Shown here: positions 36,929 to 46,330 of the stretch, piece by piece
Numbering within the stretch: the stretch's first letter is position 1
How the letters are laid out: each line of letters begins with the position of its first letter
DNA from: Curtobacterium sp. 9128
GTDB lineage: Bacteria > Actinomycetota > Actinomycetes > Actinomycetales > Microbacteriaceae
Direction: 5' to 3'
Length of the DNA: 64,000 bases
Assembly: GCF_007673775.1 (NCBI RefSeq)
Contig: NZ_VEAF01000007.1
Coordinates: 124,001-188,000 of the forward strand
The notes under the pieces: generated by a model
Seen by the model: only the letters and a program-made list of their open reading frames with translations
Database searches by the model: none
Told to the model about the DNA's origin: nothing
Position numbers and translations under genes: made by a program

Positions 36929-37233
36929 GCGGTCCTCCAGCAGTGGTTGTGCCAGTGCCGGCGCGACGCCAGGTCCGCCGCGTCCCCGAGCACGCCGTCA
37001 GCGCGCCAGACGACGACGTGCGCGACGCCGGGTTCGATCGTCAGTCCGCAGCCCGGGCAGAGGTACTCCTTCTGCGCCGACGCGGCGGAGATCGGTTGCA
37101 CGGCGAACGCACGACCACGCCGGACCTCGGTCCGACGCCACCCGCTCATCAGACGATCGAGACCGCCGGGCTCGTCGAGCTCGTCCGGACGGGTCTGCCC
37201 GCGGGCGCGCCGCGGCCGGTTGCTGCGCGGCAC
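36925..37233 (-). CDS. Small zinc-ribbon-like protein, unknown
   Basis: 102 residues from GTG at 37233. Basic, RGR-rich N-terminus, then EYLCPGCGLTIEPGVAHVVV and ending RRHWHNHCWRTA. The CPGC pair with the HWHNHC segment forms a plausible zinc site. I think similar short proteins accompany this hydrolase in other actinobacteria but cannot name the family. The coupled overlap with the hydrolase suggests shared function. Confidence 0.7.
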   Translation of the reverse strand: MPRSNRPRRARGQTRPDELDEPGGLDRLMSGWRRTEVRRGRAFAVQPISAASAQKEYLCPGCGLTIEPGVAHVVVWRADGVLGDAADLASRRHWHNHCWRTA

Positions 37234-37248
37234 CTCGGGGTCCGCCGA

Positions 37249-38310
37249 TCAGTACCAGTTGAAGGACTGGCTGTGACCCCACGCACCGCAGGGGGTGCCG
37301 TAGACGCCGGAGATGTAGTTGAGGCCCCACGTGATCTGGGTCGCCGGGTTGGTCTGCCAGTCGGCACCGACGCTCGCCATCTTGCTGCCGGGCAGTGCCT
37401 GCGGGATGCCGTACGCGCCGCTCGGGTTGTACGCGTTGACGCGCCAGCCCGACTCCTTGTTCCAGAGGGACACGAGGCAGTTGTACTGGTCGGTCCCCCA
37501 CCCGCGGGCGGTGACGAGCTCGAGCGCGATCGCCTGGGCGCTACCCGGGTTCGGGGCGGCGGCGACGGCCGCGAGGCTGTTCGACGGGGTGACGGCCTTC
37601 TTCGTGGTGGTCGTCGCGTCGTCGGTGGTCGCTGCCGGGGTCTCCACCGGCGCGACGACGACGGGTGCCGGCTTGGTGATGTCGTACCCGTCGCGGGCGA
37701 CGTCGAACGATCCGTACGTGCCGTGCGCGGTGTACACCTGCGCTGCCGGGGCCTTCGTCAGCACCGGCGTGGTGACCGCAGCCTGGGCGACGTCGGCCTG
37801 CAGTGGGTTGAAGAGCGAACCGCCCGCGAGGAAGGCGACCGCGAAGAACGACAGCGCGGGGATCGTCGACCGGCGGCGCATGAAGCCGTTCAGGGTCGTG
37901 TCCTTCGGCGTCGACCGCGGACCGGTCAGCGCGGCACCGGAGGCTGCACGGGTCGCGACGGCGCGACGCTGAGCCCCCGTCCGACGCTGCTGCACGATAC
38001 GGGCGTCCGCCGGCGTGGCGGGCACGGCCTCGGCGATCGCCTGCGTGGTGTCGCTGACGCGGTTGTCCGCGACGGACTTCGGGGCCGACGTCGCCGCGGA
38101 GCGCGACTCGGTCGTGGCACCGTGCGCCGCGGTCGGGGTCGACTGCGCCCGCTCCGACGCGACTGCGCCGAGCGTGGCGTCCACCAGGGGAACCGGGGTC
38201 TCCGCGGTGCGGATCCGGTTCAGTGCCGCGCGGCGTTCGCTGGGGACCTGGTGGTCGAGCTGCTGCCGGGATGCGCGGTCGGATCGAATGTCTGCCGTGT
38301 GCCTGCCCAT
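37249..38310 (-). CDS. Secreted/anchored transglycosylase-like (RPF/SLT fold) cell-wall protein
   Basis: 353 residues. A long polar N-terminus of about 145 residues (MGRHTADIRSDRASRQQLDH and onward), then one membrane helix (TIPALSFFAVAFLAGGSLF), a Thr/Pro/Ala-rich wall-spanning linker, and a C-terminal lysozyme-like domain QYNCLVSLWNKESGWRVNAY then NPSGAYGIPQALPGSKMAS. The glutamate in KESGW is the expected catalytic acid of the RPF/transglycosylase group, and two cysteines (NCLV and TPCGAWG) may form a disulfide. Likely cleaves peptidoglycan glycan strands during growth. The very long cytoplasmic tail is unusual. Confidence 0.83.
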   Translation of the reverse strand: MGRHTADIRSDRASRQQLDHQVPSERRAALNRIRTAETPVPLVDATLGAVASERAQSTPTAAHGATTESRSAATSAPKSVADNRVSDTTQAIAEAVPATPADARIVQQRRTGAQRRAVATRAASGAALTGPRSTPKDTTLNGFMRRRSTIPALSFFAVAFLAGGSLFNPLQADVAQAAVTTPVLTKAPAAQVYTAHGTYGSFDVARDGYDITKPAPVVVAPVETPAATTDDATTTTKKAVTPSNSLAAVAAAPNPGSAQAIALELVTARGWGTDQYNCLVSLWNKESGWRVNAYNPSGAYGIPQALPGSKMASVGADWQTNPATQITWGLNYISGVYGTPCGAWGHSQSFNWY

Positions 38311-38395
38311 GAGTCCGTCCAGGATAACGGAGCGATCACGGAAAGCGAAGCATCGGGAGCAGGCGGCGTTTCGTCGGCTTCGATCCAGAGGGTTC

Positions 38396-38459
38396 CGGGT
38401 CCGGTCAGCGGACGATCTCGGGTCCGGTCGGCGGCCCGCTCCGGGTCCGGTCAGCGGAC
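38396..38459. repeat. 23-bp tandem repeat, three copies, at the 3' end of the DivIVA-like gene
   Basis: CGGGTCCGGTCAGCGGAC or close variants at 38396, 38419 and 38442. The third copy contains the stop codon (TCA at 38451) of the adjacent gene, so the repeat seems to have grown outward from the gene's own end. Confidence 0.75.
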
Positions 38460-38999
38460 GGCGAGCATGACCTCGACGACCGCGTCGAGGAGCGCGTCCA
38501 CCTGGACCTCGCGGTAGCCGCCGTGCTTCGGGCGGAACACGATCGAGCGCACCTCGGTCAGGCTGAGCGGCTTGCCCTCGCGGAAGTACCCGGCGAGCCG
38601 CTTCGCGAACGCGTCGACGTCCTTCGGGTGGTACCCGGTGGACAGGAAGCTGACCCGGTGGAACCGCTGCCCGTCGGGACGCTCCAACCGTGCCACGACG
38701 TCGGAGGCCTTCGTCCGCGCCTCGGCGTACCAGGTCTTCTGGCCGACCTCGGCGATCTCCCGCTCACGCTCGCGCGAGGCGAAGGCGTCCTCGAGCCGCT
38801 CGAGCGCGGCGTCCACGTGCTGCGTGGAGTAGCCGCCCTTCTTCATCGAGAAGGCTGTGGCGCGGATCTTCGCCGCCTCGATCCCGGGGGCGCTGTCGTT
38901 GGCCGTGTAGGCGCGACGGGCGTCCTCGAGGAACCGGTCCACCTCGTCGACGTCGTAGCCGAGGACGGAGCGGGGGGCGATCGGGAAGGTCGTGGGCAC
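38451..38999 (-). CDS. DivIVA-domain protein with two repeated modules
   Basis: 182 residues. Contains two DivIVA-type N-terminal motifs: VLGYDVDEVDRFLEDARRAY near residue 12 and FLSTGYHPKDVDAFAKRLAG near 118; IRATAFSMKKGGYSTQHVDA and IVFRPKHGGYREVQVDALLD are further matching pairs. So the protein is two tandem DivIVA-type modules. Unlike true DivIVA it lacks a long coiled coil. Probably membrane-curvature- or DivIVA-associated. Gap of 57 bp to cdsA. Confidence 0.82.
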   Translation of the reverse strand: MPTTFPIAPRSVLGYDVDEVDRFLEDARRAYTANDSAPGIEAAKIRATAFSMKKGGYSTQHVDAALERLEDAFASREREREIAEVGQKTWYAEARTKASDVVARLERPDGQRFHRVSFLSTGYHPKDVDAFAKRLAGYFREGKPLSLTEVRSIVFRPKHGGYREVQVDALLDAVVEVMLAVR

Positions 39000-39056
39000 G
39001 GCGACATTCTGCCAGCCCGGTTCCCTGGGGGAAGCTGGACGCGCTGAACGCGTCGC

Positions 39057-40054
39057 TCAGTGGTTGACGAGGAGGTACAGCACGTACGCGACCGCTGCCG
39101 AGGGCAGGATGCTGTCGATCCGGTCGAGCAGGCCGCCGTGTCCGGGGAGGAACGACGAGATGTCCTTGATGCCGAGGTCCCGCTTGATCATCGACTCGGT
39201 GAGGTCGCCGAGCGTTGCCGAACCGGAGATCAGGACACCGAGGACGATGCCAGCCCACCAGGGCAGCCCGAGCATGAGCCACGACACGACGATGCCGACG
39301 ATGATGCTCGCCGCCACCGAGCCCGCGAAGCCCTCCCACGTCTTCTTCGGGCTGATCCGCGGCGCCATCGGGTGCTTGCCGAGGTTGAGGCCGGTCGCGT
39401 ACGCGCCGGTGTCGACCGCGACCACCACGAGGATGAACCCGACGACCCACAGCGGCCCGCCGGGCTGTGCCGACAGCAGCACGACGCAGGCGCCGAGCAG
39501 GGTCACGTAGGCCTGGACGAACAGCCCGCTCGTGAGGTCGCGGACCACGTCACCGGCGGACGGCCGATCGTGGCTGACCGCGACCTCGACGAGGCGCCAG
39601 ACGGAGATCAGGACGATGCCGCCGAGGATCGTGAACAGCGCCTCGACCTGGCCACCGAGGAACGCCGCCGGCACCATGGCGATGCCGGTGGCGACGCTCG
39701 GGATGCGTGGGACGTCCCGCCCGGCGAAGCGCATGGCGCTCGCGAGCTCCCACACGCCGAAGCCGATCAGGAACGCCGCGACGACCATGAAGGCCGGCGA
39801 CCAGATGAGCAGCGAACCGAGCATCACGACCGCGAAGGCGAGCGCGATCGCGATCGCCGCCGGCAGGTTGCGGCCGGTCCGTGCGGTCAGCGCCTCGTTG
39901 CGCGCGTCGAAGGACGCGCGACGTTGGCGGATCTGCGCCTCGAAGTCCGACCGAGCGGCGCGGGCCCTGGCATCGAAGTCCTGCCGGAGACCCTTCGCCG
40001 ACGGTCGGGTGTCATCTGCTGTCGGGCGGTCTGCGCCCTCGTCACGACGGGGCA

Positions 40055-40055
<1 letters not shown>
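39057..40055 (-). CDS. cdsA: Phosphatidate cytidylyltransferase
   Basis: 332 residues. Makes CDP-diacylglycerol for phospholipids. A hydrophilic N-terminus of about 65 residues is followed by about eight membrane helices. The family signature is complete near the C-terminus: SATLGDLTESMIKRDLGIKD then LPGHGGLLDRID. The start overlaps the frr stop by one base. The order pyrH-frr-cdsA is widely conserved. Confidence 0.96.
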
Positions 40056-40609
<554 letters not shown>

Positions 40610-40655
40610 GGTGGTTCTCCTTCGGTACGTCGTCGAGTCTAGTCAGCGCTGCGGG

Positions 40656-41375
40656 TCAGTTGCTGACCACGGTGCCGATGCGCTCACCCCGGATGGCGGC
40701 CTGCACGTTGCCGCCGGGCTCCATCCCGAAGACGTGCATCGGCATGCCGTTGTCCATGCAGAGCGAGAAGGCGGTGGCGTCGACGACCTTGAGTCCCTGC
40801 ATCAGGGCGTCCTGGTACGTGACGTGGTGCAGCTTCTCGGCGGTCGGGTCCTTCTTCGGGTCGGCCGAGTACACGCCGTCCACGCCGTTCTTGGCGACGA
40901 GGACCTCCTGCGCGCCGATCTCGAGCGCGCGCTGGGCCGCAACGGTGTCGGTCGAGAAGTAGGGCAGCCCGGCGCCGGCGCCGAAGATCACGACCCGACC
41001 CTTCTCCAGGTGGCGCTCGGCGCGGCGCGGGATGTACGGCTCCGCGACCTGGGTCATGCTGATCGCCGACTGCACGCGCGTGGCGGCGCCGGCCTGCTCG
41101 AGGAAGTCCTGCAGCGCCAGCGCGTTCATCACGGTGCCGAGCATCCCCATGTAGTCCGCACGCCCGCGGTCCATGCCGCGCTGCGACAGCTCCGCCCCGC
41201 GGAAGAAGTTCCCACCGCCGACCACGATCGCGATCTCGACGTCCTGCGCGGCGACCGCGATCTCCTTCGCGATGCTGCTGATCACGTCGGGGTTGACGCC
41301 CAGGGAGCCGGCGCCGAAGGCCTCCCCCGAGAGCTTCAGCAGGACCCGGCGTCGTCCGGTCTTCTCATCGGTCAT
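40656..41375 (-). CDS. pyrH: Uridylate kinase (UMP kinase)
   Basis: 239 residues. Phosphorylates UMP to UDP. Amino-acid-kinase fold with [52 protein letters not shown] and the UMP/GTP-site segments. 46 bp upstream of frr; preceded by a strong terminator closing the rpsB-tsf unit. Confidence 0.97.
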   Translation of the reverse strand: MTDEKTGRRRVLLKLSGEAFGAGSLGVNPDVISSIAKEIAVAAQDVEIAIVVGGGNFFRGAELSQRGMDRGRADYMGMLGTVMNALALQDFLEQAGAATRVQSAISMTQVAEPYIPRRAERHLEKGRVVIFGAGAGLPYFSTDTVAAQRALEIGAQEVLVAKNGVDGVYSADPKKDPTAEKLHHVTYQDALMQGLKVVDATAFSLCMDNGMPMHVFGMEPGGNVQAAIRGERIGTVVSN

Positions 41376-41451
41376 GTGCTCGCACCCTTCGTCGAGGAGT
41401 CTCGTGGGAATCTAACAGCGCCCGGGCCGCGCTGACGCGGCGGGCGCGAAA

Positions 41452-41485
41452 ACGGGGTCAGGAACCGATTGGTTCCTGACCCCGT
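41452..41485 (-). terminator. Intrinsic terminator of rpsB-tsf
   Basis: 15-bp perfect stem ACGGGGTCAGGAACC with a 4-nt loop, followed on the minus strand by TTTT. Located 10 bp after the tsf stop. Confidence 0.9.
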
Positions 41486-41495
41486 CACGGGTTCG

Positions 41496-42323
41496 TTACG
41501 CGCCGACCTTGACGCGGGCGAAGCCCTGGATCGTGATGCCGGCGTTCTCGGCGGCCTTCGCGACGGAGATCTTGTTGTCCTTCGCGTAGTCCTGGTCGAG
41601 CAGCGCGATGCCCTTGATGAAGGCGTTGACGCGACCCTCGACGATCTTCGGGAGGGCGGCCTCGGGCTTGCCCTCCTCGCGGGTGATCGCCTCGACCGTC
41701 GCGCGCTCCTTCTCGATCGCCTCGGCCGGGACCTCGTCGCGCGTGAGGTACGACGGGTTGGCGAACGCGACGTGCTGCGCGATGGAGCGGGCCTCGGCGG
41801 CGTTGTCACCGTCGTAGGCGACGACCACGGCGATCTGCGGGGGCAGGTCCTGGCTCGTCTTGTGCAGGTAGATCTCGAAGTTCGTGCCCTCGACACGGCG
41901 GACCGTGCGGACCTCGAGCTTCTCGCCGAGCGCGGCAGCGCTCTCGTTGACGACCTCGAGCACGGTCTTGCCCTCGAGCGGCGCGGCGTTCGCGGAGGCG
42001 ACGTCGGTCACACCCGCGGCGGCGGCAGCGCCGAGCACCTTGTCGGCGAGGGTCGTGAACTTCTCGTTCTTCGCGACGAAGTCGGTCTCGGACGCGAGCT
42101 CGATCACGGTGGCGGCACCGTTCTCGGCGGTCGCGACGACGACACCCTCGCTCGTGGCGCGGTCGTCGCGCTTGGCGACGGCCTTCGCACCCTTGATGCG
42201 GAGCAGCTCGACGGCCTTGTCGTAGTCGCCGTCGGCCTCGACGAGCGCGTTCTTCGCGTCCATCATGCCGGCCCCGAGGTCCTCGCGGAGCTTCTTCACG
42301 TCCTGAGCGGTGAAGTTTGCCAT
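41496..42323 (-). CDS. tsf: Elongation factor Ts
   Basis: 275 residues from ATG at 42323. Exchanges GDP for GTP on EF-Tu. The UBA-like N-terminus MANFTAQDVKKLREDLGAGM then MDAKNAL and the core TDFVAKNEKF are diagnostic. Follows rpsB by 88 bp. Confidence 0.97.
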   Translation of the reverse strand: MANFTAQDVKKLREDLGAGMMDAKNALVEADGDYDKAVELLRIKGAKAVAKRDDRATSEGVVVATAENGAATVIELASETDFVAKNEKFTTLADKVLGAAAAAGVTDVASANAAPLEGKTVLEVVNESAAALGEKLEVRTVRRVEGTNFEIYLHKTSQDLPPQIAVVVAYDGDNAAEARSIAQHVAFANPSYLTRDEVPAEAIEKERATVEAITREEGKPEAALPKIVEGRVNAFIKGIALLDQDYAKDNKISVAKAAENAGITIQGFARVKVGA

Positions 42324-42411
42324 TGACTGGCGTCCTTTCTGGGACTGTACGTGTGTGGAGAGAGAGCGGCGTCGAGGGCGCCGAGCCGAACGGCCCGGCG
42401 CCCTCGGACAC

Positions 42412-43332
42412 TCACTCGGCGGGGGTGGTCTCCGCGGCGGCCTCGGCCTCGGCGGTCGGCTCGGCGTTCTTCGCCTCGTCGGGGATCGGCTCGCCGATCT
42501 CCTTCGCGGCGACCTGGGCGTCCGCGTCGTTCTCCTCGACGGGTGCCTCGGTCGCGGCGGCGGCCGGAGCGGCGGTCTCGCCGCCGAGGAGCTCCTGCTC
42601 CCACTCGGCGAGGGGCTCGGAGGCCTCGTCGTCGTCGCCACCGTTGTGACGGGTCTTGAGGCCCTCGGCCGCGGCGTCCGCGATGATGCGGGTCAGCAGG
42701 CCGACGGAGCGGATCGCGTCGTCGTTGCCCGGGATCGGGTAGGTGATCTCGTCGGGGTCGCAGTTGGTGTCGAGGATGCCGATGACCGGGATCCCGAGCT
42801 TCTGCGCCTCGTCGACCGCGAGGTGCTCCTTCTTCGTGTCGACGATCCAGAGCGCGCTCGGGGTCCGCGTGAGGTTGCGGATGCCGCCGAGGGTCTTGTG
42901 GAGCTTGTCCAGCTCGCGCTTCTTGATGAGGAGCTCCTTCTTGGTGAAGCCCTTCGTCGTGTCGTCGAAGTCGATCTCCTCGAGCTCCTTCATGCGCGCG
43001 AGGCGCTTGGAGACCGTCTGGAAGTTCGTGAGCAGACCGCCGAGCCAACGCTGGTTGACGTACGGCTGGCCGACGCGGGTCGCCTGCTCGGCGATGGAGC
43101 CCTGCGCCTGCTTCTTGGTGCCCACGAAGAGGATCGTGCCACCGTGCGAGACCGTCTCCTTGACGAAGTCGTACGCGCGGTCGATGTAGGCCAGCGACTG
43201 CTGCAGGTCGATGATGTGGATGCCCGAGCGCTCGGCGAGGATGAAGCGCTTCACCTTCGGGTTCCACCGACGGGTCTGGTGTCCGAAGTGGACGCCGCTG
43301 TCCAGCAGCTGGCGGATGGTGACGACGGCCAT
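42412..43332 (-). CDS. rpsB: 30S ribosomal protein S2
   Basis: 306 residues. [33 protein letters not shown] and [20 protein letters not shown] are typical. An acidic Ala/Glu-rich tail of about 55 residues ([20 protein letters not shown]) extends past the core, which is common in actinobacteria. GGAGG lies 10 bp before the ATG. Confidence 0.97.
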   Translation of the reverse strand: MAVVTIRQLLDSGVHFGHQTRRWNPKVKRFILAERSGIHIIDLQQSLAYIDRAYDFVKETVSHGGTILFVGTKKQAQGSIAEQATRVGQPYVNQRWLGGLLTNFQTVSKRLARMKELEEIDFDDTTKGFTKKELLIKKRELDKLHKTLGGIRNLTRTPSALWIVDTKKEHLAVDEAQKLGIPVIGILDTNCDPDEITYPIPGNDDAIRSVGLLTRIIADAAAEGLKTRHNGGDDDEASEPLAEWEQELLGGETAAPAAAATEAPVEENDADAQVAAKEIGEPIPDEAKNAEPTAEAEAAAETTPAE

Positions 43333-43395
43333 GTGCCGTCCTCCTTCATGTGTTCTCGGCGCACGGCATCACCGTGCACCTGGTGCGGTTGTGTC

Positions 43396-43457
43396 GACCA
43401 CGACCGGAGGTCGTGGTCCCTGGTGCCCTGGCACGCGACCGCCCGTTCGAGAACGGG
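43396..43457 (-). promoter_or_regulatory. Possible structured leader of the rpsB transcript
   Basis: Two inverted repeats upstream of rpsB: GACCACGACC-gga-GGTCGTGGTC (43396-43418) and CCCGTTC-ga-GAACGGG (43442-43457). They could form a leader for S2 autoregulation or a pause; evidence is structural only. Confidence 0.35.
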
Positions 43458-43535
43458 ACCGGTGATCGGGTGCGCCACGTGGACACGCGAAGTCAGCGCG
43501 CACAGCGCGCTGCTGCAGAAATAGTAGCAGGACAT

Positions 43536-43578
43536 ACGGGAGGCACGGTGCGGGTCCGACCCGCACCGTGCCTCCTGT
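43536..43578 (-). terminator. Hairpin terminator after the sugar transporter
   Basis: 19-bp stem ACGGGAGGCACGGTGCGGG with one GU pair and a 5-nt loop, 12 bp after the transporter stop. Carries the CGGGAGGC core of the shared-stem family. Confidence 0.82.
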
Positions 43579-43590
43579 CTGTTGCCGGGT

Positions 43591-45033
43591 CTACGCCTTG
43601 GCGTCGACCGTGTCGCCCTCGGCGGTGATGCCCATCTCCTCGAGCGAGCGGCCCTTGGTCTCGGGGATCTTCGCGATGACGAAGAAGAGCGAGATCAGCG
43701 CGAACAGCGCGTAGATGCCGTAGGTGACCGTGAGGTTGAAGCCGGACAGCACCGGGAACGTGATCGTGACGAGGAAGTTCGCGACCCAGTTGGCGGCCGA
43801 ACCGATGCCGAGCGCCGTGGCGCGGATGCGGTTCGGGAACATCTCGCCGAGCAGGACCCACATGAGCGGCCCCCACGTGGCGCCGAACGAGACGACGAAG
43901 AGGTTCGCGAAGATCAGCGCGATGATGCCCCACGCACCGGGCAGCTGCGGCGAGCCGTCCACGATCGTCGCCTGCGAGAACGCGATCGCCACCATGAGCA
44001 GCGACACGAACATCCCCGCGGAACCGGCGGTCAGCAGCGGCTTCCGGCCGAGCTTGTCCACCGTGAAGATCGCGATGAAGGTCACGGCGACGTTGACGAC
44101 CGAGGTGATGGTCGAGATGAGGAACGAGTCGCTCTCCTTGAACCCGACGGCCTGCCAGAGGGTCGTCGAGTAGTAGAAGATCACGTTGATGCCGACGAAC
44201 TGCTGCAGCACCGCGAGGATGATGCCGACCCAGACGATGGGCTGGAGACCGAAGCGGTTGCCGCGGATCGAGCCCTTCTTCTCCGTGGCTTCCTTGTCGA
44301 TGCCGTCCTGGATCTCCTCCAGGCTCGTGTTCACGGTGTCGCGCGGGACGATCTTCGTCATCACGTCGCGGGCGTCGTCACTCCGGCCCTTCGCGAGCAG
44401 GTAGCGCGGGGACTCCGGCAGCGTGATCGCCAGGATGCCGTAGACGATCGAGGGAACCACGCCGACGAGGAACATCCAGCGCCACGCCGGGAGCCCGAAC
44501 ACCTCGGCCGACGCGCTGCCCGCGGTCACCGCGAAGAACTGGTCGGAGAGCAGGGCGGCGAAGATGCCGAGGGTGATGGCGAGCTGCTGGAACGACGCCA
44601 GGCGCCCGCGGATCGCCTTCGGGGAGACCTCGGAGATGTAGGCCGGGGCGATGACCGATGCGGTACCGATGCCGAGACCGCCGACCAGACGCCAGATCAC
44701 GAAGTCCCACGTGGCGAACGCGAAGCCCGAGCCGATCGACGAAACCAGGAACAGCACCGCCGCCCAGAACATGATCCGGGTGCGGCCGAAGCGGTCGGCG
44801 AGACGGCCGGCGAAGAAGGCGCCGAAGGCGCAGCCGATCAGGGCGGAGGCCACGGCGAACCCGCTGGCGGCTTCGGACAGGCCGAACTCGCCCTTGATCG
44901 CGTCGACGGCGCCGTTGATGACCGACGAGTCGAAACCGAAGAGGAAACCGCCCACCGCTGCTGCGATGGCGAACGCGGTGACCTTCCCCTTGAACGCACG
45001 GTCCTCGCCGTGCCCGGTGGTCGTGTTTGCCAC
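43591..45033 (-). CDS. Sugar-proton symporter, MFS sugar porter family
   Basis: 480 residues from GTG at 45033 with CAGGAG 5 bp upstream; longer frames run into the repeat region and are unlikely. Twelve membrane helices with sugar-porter signatures: GFLFGFDSSVINGAVDAI, GRLADRFGRTRIMFW, RLVGGLGIGTASVIAPAYIS, the LPESPRYLLAKGR loop, QQFVGINVIFYYSTTLW and PETKGRSLEEM. Resembles XylE/AraE/GalP-type importers of xylose, arabinose, galactose or glucose; the substrate is not certain. Confidence 0.93.
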   Translation of the reverse strand: MANTTTGHGEDRAFKGKVTAFAIAAAVGGFLFGFDSSVINGAVDAIKGEFGLSEAASGFAVASALIGCAFGAFFAGRLADRFGRTRIMFWAAVLFLVSSIGSGFAFATWDFVIWRLVGGLGIGTASVIAPAYISEVSPKAIRGRLASFQQLAITLGIFAALLSDQFFAVTAGSASAEVFGLPAWRWMFLVGVVPSIVYGILAITLPESPRYLLAKGRSDDARDVMTKIVPRDTVNTSLEEIQDGIDKEATEKKGSIRGNRFGLQPIVWVGIILAVLQQFVGINVIFYYSTTLWQAVGFKESDSFLISTITSVVNVAVTFIAIFTVDKLGRKPLLTAGSAGMFVSLLMVAIAFSQATIVDGSPQLPGAWGIIALIFANLFVVSFGATWGPLMWVLLGEMFPNRIRATALGIGSAANWVANFLVTITFPVLSGFNLTVTYGIYALFALISLFFVIAKIPETKGRSLEEMGITAEGDTVDAKA

Positions 45034-45240
45034 GATGCTCCTGGGTTCTGCCGCCGTGCTCTCGTGGGCACGGTGCCCCGGCGGTCGGCTGGTTCGCCGT
45101 CCGAGCGGCGTTGCGTGTTCCGGAGCGGCCCCGACGATACTCCTTCGGCGGCGAGTGGTCATAACCGGGTGCGAGGGAGCGGGGCGGGGCGGGGGCTGGG
45201 GGCGGGGCTGGCCGGGGCGGGCGGGGGCGGGCTGGTCGTC

Positions 45241-45365
45241 GACTCGGAACGACAGTGTCGCTGTCGTACGACATCGACGTCGTCGCTCGTTGCGCGCGCA
45301 ACTGTTGCGCACGCCGGGTGACGACAGTGTCGCTGTCGTACGACATCGACGTTGTCGTCCGTTGC
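45241..45365. repeat. Paired 36-bp palindromes, 72 bp apart, locus B
   Basis: Palindromes at 45250-45285 and 45322-45357, each with the core TCGCTGTCGTACGACATCGA flanked by CGACAGTG and GTCG-type arms; start-to-start distance is exactly 72 bp as at locus A. The 36-bp spacer also resembles that of locus A (TTGCGCGCGCAACTGTTGCG here). The rest of the 425-bp gap is G-rich low-complexity sequence (45165-45240). Confidence 0.75.
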
Positions 45366-45458
45366 GCACGCGCCGCTCCCTCCACTGCCGGGAGGCTCGG
45401 CACACCGTCCACAGATCGGCCTCCGTCCGACACGGCGCTGCTCCACTGCACGAGGCTG

Positions 45459-46145
45459 ATGAAGGTGATCCGTACCGCCGCCTCGTCCCTCATCGCCGCT
45501 CTGTCCATCGGCGCACTGCTGTCCATCGGCGCAGTGCTGTCCGTCGGCGCCGGACCACCCGTCGGCAACGAGCTGCCCGTCGGCGCCGGGCTGCTCGGTC
45601 GCTCCGGTTCCGGTGTCCTGCTCGCGCTCTCACCCGCACCTGCAGCCGCGCCGGCGCCGGCGCCGGCGCCGGACCAGCCTCCGGCGCGCACTCCCCCACT
45701 TCCGTCCGCCGCGGCGCGCGGGTCCGAGCCGTGGGTCTGGCCCACCGGCGTGCGCGTGGTCGAACGTCCGTGGCAGGCACCGGACGACGACTACTCCGCG
45801 GGGCATCGTGGGCTCGACGTGCCGGCGCCGCTCGGGACGGCTGCCGTCGCTGTGGACGACGGCGTCGTGGCGTTCGCCGGCCAGGTCGGCGGGCGTCCCC
45901 TCGTGACGATCGACCACGGCGACGGGGTGGTGAGCACGCTCGACTCCCTCGACCCTGCGGTGGAGGCCGGGGACGAGGTCCGGCAGGGCGCGGTCGTCGG
46001 CCGGGTCGTGGCCGGGCACTGTCCCGCGAGTGCGCCCTGCCTGCACCTCGGCGCGCGGGTCGACGGCCGCTACGTCGATCCGACGCCGTTCCTGCCGCCC
46101 GCCGCTTGGCCGGTGCTGCTCCCGGAGTCGGCGTGGCCCGGGTGA
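45459..46145 (+). CDS. Secreted LytM/M23-family protein, probably catalytically degenerate
   Basis: 228 residues from ATG at 45459. A signal-like N-terminus (MKVIRTAASSLIAALSIGAL and following), an Ala/Pro linker, then a LytM fold: HRGLDVPAPLGTAAVAVDDG and VTIDHGDGVVSTL. The first metal motif H-x3-D is present (HRGLD). However, the usual H-x-H is replaced by CLHLGARV and the usual Tyr-x-His-Leu segment by TLDSLDP, so zinc binding and catalysis are doubtful. Such inactive LytM domains often act as activators of amidases. Convergent with xerC. Confidence 0.8.
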   Translation: MKVIRTAASSLIAALSIGALLSIGAVLSVGAGPPVGNELPVGAGLLGRSGSGVLLALSPAPAAAPAPAPAPDQPPARTPPLPSAAARGSEPWVWPTGVRVVERPWQAPDDDYSAGHRGLDVPAPLGTAAVAVDDGVVAFAGQVGGRPLVTIDHGDGVVSTLDSLDPAVEAGDEVRQGAVVGRVVAGHCPASAPCLHLGARVDGRYVDPTPFLPPAAWPVLLPESAWPG

Positions 46146-46242
46146 CCGTCCCGACCTGCGCGGTGCTGTTGCCCGTCCCGACCCTCGCCGCCGGGGGTCG
46201 CCGTCCGGCGTGCGCGACACCGCTCGGCCTCCCGTTCGGGTC

Positions 46243-46330
46243 CGTCGCGGCTGCGGCCCGTCGTGGCTGCGGCCCGTCCTGGTTCCGGCCCGACGCTGTT
46301 TCGGTCGACGCGGTTCCGGCCGGTCGCGGT
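46243..46330. repeat. Degenerate 16-bp tandem repeat between the M23 and xerC genes
   Basis: About five to six units of a 15-16 bp motif: CGTCGCGGCTGCGGCC, CGTCGTGGCTGCGGCC, CGTCCTGGTTCCGGCC, CGACGCTGTTTCGGT and CGACGCGGTTCCGGCC. It abuts the xerC stop codon. Confidence 0.65.

Noticed and set aside
42412-42600. Abnormal C-terminal tails on RpsB and RpsP
   Set aside because: Acidic or Ala/Lys-rich tails on these proteins are common in actinobacteria.
45255-45458. Upstream extension of the M23 gene through the palindromes (SLSYDIDVV repeats)
   Set aside because: The peptide repeats arise from the DNA palindromes; the same DNA occurs at 11558-11690 in an unrelated context. The ATG at 45459 begins a normal signal-like sequence.
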